Shown here piece by piece: positions 60,743-64,000 of a stretch of 64,000 nucleotides of DNA. Source of the stretch: DATKMK01 sp035541895 (GTDB lineage Bacteria; Desulfobacterota; Binatia; HRBIN30; JACQVA1). Location: positions 115,261-179,260 of the forward strand of contig DATKMK010000122.1 in NCBI GenBank assembly GCA_035541895.1, read 5' to 3'. The translations under genes were made by a program, and so were the position numbers. Below the pieces are notes generated by a model that did no database searches, was not told the DNA's origin, and was given only the letters and a program-made list of their open reading frames with translations. Each line of letters starts with the position of its first letter. The stretch's first letter is position 1.

Positions 60743-60771
60743 TCAATATCGAACGCGTGGCCTCCGCTCAA
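60743..60771 (-). promoter_or_regulatory. Candidate cysC promoter
   Basis: On the minus strand, TTGAGC (60771-60766) and TATTGA (60748-60743) are 17 bp apart, upstream of the cysC start. The match is moderate. Confidence 0.35.
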
Positions 60772-60787
60772 GCGGGAGCAGCGGGAA

Positions 60788-61540
60788 TCAGCGGAACAAG
60801 TCGAACTCGCGGGAGCGCAGCAGCTTCGTCGCGCCGCCGTCGCCGCGTTGGTACTTGTAGCCGCGGACGATCGCGGCGGGGATGCCGGCGCCTTTGCGCA
60901 TCGCGAGCCCGGCGGCGGCGGCGAGGGCGTCGGCTTGGGCGTTCACCGTGTGGTGCAACTCGCGGCCGTTCAAGTCGGCCTGTCCGCGCAGATCGAGCAG
61001 CGGCTCCATGCCCGCAACGCCGAGGGCGAAGTCAACGAGTCCCTCGCGCCACGGACGGCCGAACGTATCCGTGACGATGACCGCGACCTCCCGGCGCGTG
61101 CGAGTCTCGATGGCGGCGGCGAGGGCGCGCGCGGAGGCGTCGGAGTCCTTTGGCAGCAAGATCACCGTGTCGTCGTCGAGACTGTTCGATTCGTCGACGC
61201 CGGCATTGGCGCAGACGTAACCGGGACCGGTCTCGACGATGAGATGGCCGCGATCCATTTTGACGATGCGGGTGGTTTCGCCGAGGATCACCTCGATCAC
61301 GCGCGGGTCTTTGTCGGTCGTCATCGCTGCGAGCTGCCGTGCGAATGGCGACGGCGTGATCGTCTTCAAATTGACCACACGACCTTCCGCCTTCGACACG
61401 ACTTTCTGACAGACGACGACAATGTCGCCGTCTTGCGGCCCGAGCTGCGTCTGCACGATGGCATCGACGAGCAGCGCGCCGAGATCGTCGCCGGGCTTGA
61501 TCAGCGGTAGGTTCGGAACCGGATGGACCGAGAAACTCAT
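60788..61540 (-). CDS. cofE: Coenzyme F420-0:L-glutamate ligase
   Basis: The 250-residue protein shows DGDIVVVCQKVVSKAEGRVV, GHLIVETGPGYVCANAGVDE and VAVIVTDTFGRPWREGLVDF, all diagnostic of CofE. It adds gamma-linked glutamates to F420-0 using GTP. The length covers only the ligase domain; the FMN-reductase-like part fused in actinobacterial FbiB is absent. ATGA overlap with cofD. Confidence 0.95.
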   Translation of the reverse strand: MSFSVHPVPNLPLIKPGDDLGALLVDAIVQTQLGPQDGDIVVVCQKVVSKAEGRVVNLKTITPSPFARQLAAMTTDKDPRVIEVILGETTRIVKMDRGHLIVETGPGYVCANAGVDESNSLDDDTVILLPKDSDASARALAAAIETRTRREVAVIVTDTFGRPWREGLVDFALGVAGMEPLLDLRGQADLNGRELHHTVNAQADALAAAAGLAMRKGAGIPAAIVRGYKYQRGDGGATKLLRSREFDLFR

Positions 61541-62472
61541 GCGATCGTCTCCCGCATCACAGCGGCGGCCAGCGCCCGCGACTTGGCCGGCGTGGACATG
61601 ATGGTGTCGGTGACGAGCGTTCGCATGCCGAGCGCCTGAATGTTCGGCGCGAGCCGCGCGTCGCGGCGATCGAGCACGAACAGGTCGACGACGTCGCGAT
61701 AGAGTTCCGCAACGCTGACCGGCGACACGGCGCGGTTCAATCCGCGCAGCATGCGATGCAGCGGCCCCTTGATCGGTGCGCCGGCGACGATCGGACTGAT
61801 TGCTGCGATGCGTGCACGCGTGCTGCGCAACGCGTGGCGCACGCCGGCCAGACTGAGGATCGGACCGATGCTGACGAGCGGATTGCTCGGCGGCAGGATC
61901 ACGATGTCCGCGGAACGGATGGCGCGCAGCACCCCGGGCGCGGGCTGGGCGCGGCCAGCCCCGCGGAACTCGACTTTGCGGACGGTGCCGCGTCCGCGAC
62001 CCTTCACCAAATACGTCTGAAAGGGCAGAGCGCCCCGGTCGCTGGTGTGAACGAAAGTGCGCACCGGATCGTTGCTCATCGGGAGTACCGTGATCTTCAA
62101 TCCATGCGCGGCAGCGATCCGCCGCGTGACCGTCGCAAGCGACGCGCCGCGGCGCAGCGCGTCGGTGCGAAAGATGTGAGTCGCAAGATCCGCATCGCCG
62201 AGCTGGAACCAGGTCGCGTCATAGTAGCGCTCCAACGCCGTCAAGCAGGCAAACCCATCGTCGCGCACGCCCCAGCCGTGTGTCGGGGCCACCCGTCCCG
62301 CCAACGTGTAGATCACGGTGTCGAGATCGGGGGCCACGTGGAGGCCGAAGAACGTGTCGTCGTCGCCGGTGTTGCCGATGATCGTGAGCTGCTCGGGCTC
62401 AAGAAGCGAGTGCAGGCCCCGCAGGAAGCGTGCTGCGCCCACTCCGCCAGCCAGAACCGTCACTCGCTTCAT
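61537..62472 (-). CDS. cofD: 2-phospho-L-lactate (or PEP) transferase CofD
   Basis: The 311-residue protein has RVTVLAGGVGAARFLRGLHS at the nucleotide site, IIGNTGDDDTFFGLHVAPDL for substrate binding, and PPSNPLVSIGPILSLAGVRH. It joins the phospholactyl or phosphoenolpyruvyl moiety to Fo to make (dehydro)F420-0. ATG 62472 matches the family start; it lies inside the 3' end of cofH, a long overlap (74 bp). No cofC is visible in the window. Confidence 0.94.
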   Translation of the reverse strand: MKRVTVLAGGVGAARFLRGLHSLLEPEQLTIIGNTGDDDTFFGLHVAPDLDTVIYTLAGRVAPTHGWGVRDDGFACLTALERYYDATWFQLGDADLATHIFRTDALRRGASLATVTRRIAAAHGLKITVLPMSNDPVRTFVHTSDRGALPFQTYLVKGRGRGTVRKVEFRGAGRAQPAPGVLRAIRSADIVILPPSNPLVSIGPILSLAGVRHALRSTRARIAAISPIVAGAPIKGPLHRMLRGLNRAVSPVSVAELYRDVVDLFVLDRRDARLAPNIQALGMRTLVTDTIMSTPAKSRALAAAVMRETIA

Positions 62473-63652
62473 GCGTCCCATTCGCGCGATGGCCATCGAC
62501 GCGCCCATAGGTGGTGGTGCGCTGAACCGGGATGCGACCCATGCCTTCGATCAGCGCGCGAATCTCGGCTTCCGGCAGGTACTCGCCGGCGTCGGCGCCG
62601 GCCGACTTCGAAATCGATTCTTCCATCAGCGTCCCGCCGAAGTCGTTGCAGCCCGCCGCCAGCGTGAGTTGCGACAGTTCGGTGCCGAGCTTGACCCACG
62701 AGGTCTGAATGTTGTCGATCAAGCCGCGCAGCATGAGGCGCGAGAACGCGTACATGCGGAAATCGATCGCGCCCTTCGGCGGCGGATTGACCAGTCCCTT
62801 CTGATACAGCGCGGTGTAGGTGTGGATGAACCGCAGCGGCACGAACTCGGTGAAGCCGCCGGTCTCTCTCTGAATCGAGCGAATGATGTCGACGTGCCGC
62901 GCGATCTGCTCGCGGGTCTCGATGTGACCATACATGATGGTCGAGGTGGTGCGCACGCCGACCTTGTGCGCGGTCGAGATGATGTCGATCCACGTGCGCA
63001 CGTCGACTTTCTTGTGACTCAGGATTTCGCGGACCTCGTCGTCGAGAATCTCGGCCGCCGTACCCGGAATCGTACCTAGCCCGGCGTCGCGCAGCATGCT
63101 GATGTAGTCGGTGTAGTTCATGCCGGTGCGGCGCGCGCCGTACATGATTTCCATCGGCGAGTAGGCGTGGATGTGCATCTTCGGGAAGCGCGCTTTGATG
63201 GCGACGAGCAGATCACGGTAGAAGAACCCGTCGATGTCCGGATTGATGCCGCCCTGCATGCACACTTCGATGGCGCCGCGATCGACGGCATCCTGCACCT
63301 TCGTCAGCGTGTGCGCGATGTCGTGGTTGTACGCGTCGGCGTCCTTGCGATGCACCGCAAAGGCGCAGAACTGGCAACCGACGAAGCAGATGTTGGTCCA
63401 GTTGATGTTGCGGTTGATGATGTAGGTGACCTCGTCGCCGACGTCGACGGCGCGAACGTGGTCGGCGGTCTTGATCAACGCCCGCAAATCGGCGTCCTCG
63501 ACGCCGAGCAGGTGCACACCTTGCGCGACGCTCAGTTCGCGACCGGCGAGCGACTGTTCCAAGATCGCGCGCGTGGCGGGCGAGGCGTCGGCCAGCAATT
63601 GATCCAACGGTCTGGGATCGCTGACCATCTCGCGAATCTGACGGGTCAACAT
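62399..63652 (-). CDS. cofH: FO synthase subunit 2, radical SAM
   Basis: The 417-residue protein has the radical-SAM cluster motif in NICFVGCQFCAFAVHRKD (C-x3-C-x2-C). VCMQGGINPDIDGFFYRDLL and HIHAYSPMEIMYGARR match the FO-synthase TIM barrel. With CofG it condenses tyrosine and the pyrimidine-dione precursor into Fo. The tail of about 25 residues (ANGTHEASDGSGWRSGRSTL) reads into cofD in another frame and is probably not conserved. The start overlaps the cofG stop. Confidence 0.94.
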   Translation of the reverse strand: MLTRQIREMVSDPRPLDQLLADASPATRAILEQSLAGRELSVAQGVHLLGVEDADLRALIKTADHVRAVDVGDEVTYIINRNINWTNICFVGCQFCAFAVHRKDADAYNHDIAHTLTKVQDAVDRGAIEVCMQGGINPDIDGFFYRDLLVAIKARFPKMHIHAYSPMEIMYGARRTGMNYTDYISMLRDAGLGTIPGTAAEILDDEVREILSHKKVDVRTWIDIISTAHKVGVRTTSTIMYGHIETREQIARHVDIIRSIQRETGGFTEFVPLRFIHTYTALYQKGLVNPPPKGAIDFRMYAFSRLMLRGLIDNIQTSWVKLGTELSQLTLAAGCNDFGGTLMEESISKSAGADAGEYLPEAEIRALIEGMGRIPVQRTTTYGRVDGHRANGTHEASDGSGWRSGRSTLPAGPALAS

Positions 63653-64000
63653 GACGAGACTCCCATCGCAGCCTGGTGCGCGCGCACGCGCGGCACCAGC
63701 GCCGCATCGACAAAGCCTGGCCGATCGACGAACGCGTCGTAGATCGGCAGGCGCGGTTTCAGGGTAGAGCCTTCCCTGCGGCAGGTCTCGGCAAGCGCCG
63801 TAACGTGCGGCCAGGGAGCCTCGGGGTTGACGTAGTCCCGCGTCAGCGGCGAGATCCCGCCCCAGTCGTTGAGACCGGCGTTGAGCAGGAGCCGATGGTC
63901 GTAGGGACTGAGATTCGGCGGTGCTTGGATGTTCATCGCGGGCATCAGCAACCGGCAGACGGCAATGCTGCGCGCCATTTCGAGCGTGTCGGGCTCGGCG
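63646..64000 (-). CDS. cofG: FO synthase subunit 1 (CofG), 3' part only
   Basis: The visible 117 residues are the C-terminal end of CofG: MARSIAVCRLLMPAMNIQAP, NAGLNDWGGISPLTRDYVNP and RREGSTLKPRLPIYDAFVDR. The N-terminal radical-SAM part lies beyond the right edge. Its stop overlaps the cofH ATG (ATGTTGA), so the four genes cofG-cofH-cofD-cofE form one coupled unit. Confidence 0.93.
   Translation of the reverse strand, partial: AEPDTLEMARSIAVCRLLMPAMNIQAPPNLSPYDHRLLLNAGLNDWGGISPLTRDYVNPEAPWPHVTALAETCRREGSTLKPRLPIYDAFVDRPGFVDAALVPRVRAHQAAMGVSSC

Overview
The window is a dense, high-GC bacterial chromosome segment with no rRNA, tRNA or CRISPR array that I could recognise. The gene set includes the F420 cofactor genes cofG-cofH-cofD-cofE, two LLM-type (probably F420-dependent) oxidoreductases, a wax ester synthase/DGAT, a one-piece electron-transfer flavoprotein, a thiolase-like protein, a DUF35 acyl-CoA-associated protein and several dockerin-bearing, Thr/Pro-rich secreted proteins. 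This mix fits an uncultured Binatota-like (former 'Deltaproteobacteria') organism. That placement is an inference from gene content, not from a marker phylogeny.

Layout. 1-3.7 kb: thiolase 3' end, sucD, ndk, rlmN. 3.7-7.9 kb: a lipid-kinase-like gene, mtnP, a small inserted GxxExxY element, a PfkB sugar kinase and a GT2 glycosyltransferase. 7.9-11.2 kb: a nucleotide-sugar operon (UDP-glucose dehydrogenase, UDP-glucuronate decarboxylase, epimerase) behind a canonical promoter and an intrinsic terminator hairpin. 11.3-19.2 kb: lepA, lepB, an FG-GAP/dockerin secreted protein, yqeY, a second secreted protein and an MltD-like transglycosylase. 19.3-24.1 kb: a peptide-type ABC importer without ATPases and a convergent histidine kinase. 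24.3-33 kb: envelope quality control and wall synthesis (htpX, DUF1844, degP-type protease, PBP1B, TPR lipoprotein), then tsaD, rsmA, mutM. 33.0-34.1 kb: a decayed island with a hicAB toxin-antitoxin relic and an Rhs-like fragment. 34.1-36.6 kb: wax ester synthase and an LLM oxidoreductase.

36.8-47.8 kb is the most unusual part. Four tandem paralogous secreted Cys-containing proteins of an unrecognised family lie between two large proteins. Each of the two has a signal peptide, a dockerin-like EF segment, a very long Thr/Pro repeat and a related C-terminal domain of unknown fold. The four-gene array has its own promoter candidate, a strong Shine-Dalgarno at every gene and a perfect intrinsic terminator.

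47.9-55.8 kb: a lone XRE regulator, a DUF1232 membrane protein, a DUF35 protein, a kinase/response-regulator pair, a formyl-THF cyclo-ligase-like gene, trmI, and a TtuA-type tRNA thiolase beside a ubiquitin-like sulfur carrier ending in Gly-Gly-Cys, then a cyclase-family lipoprotein. 55.9-64 kb: fused ETF, a CDP-alcohol phosphatidyltransferase, an LLM oxidoreductase, cysC and the cof operon, which runs off the right edge.

Small inverted-repeat elements occur in several intergenic gaps (1031-1189, 2142-2194, 5542-5993, 57817-57970). One of them carries the GxxExxY gene and appears to have inserted between mtnP and the sugar kinase with a 7-bp target duplication.
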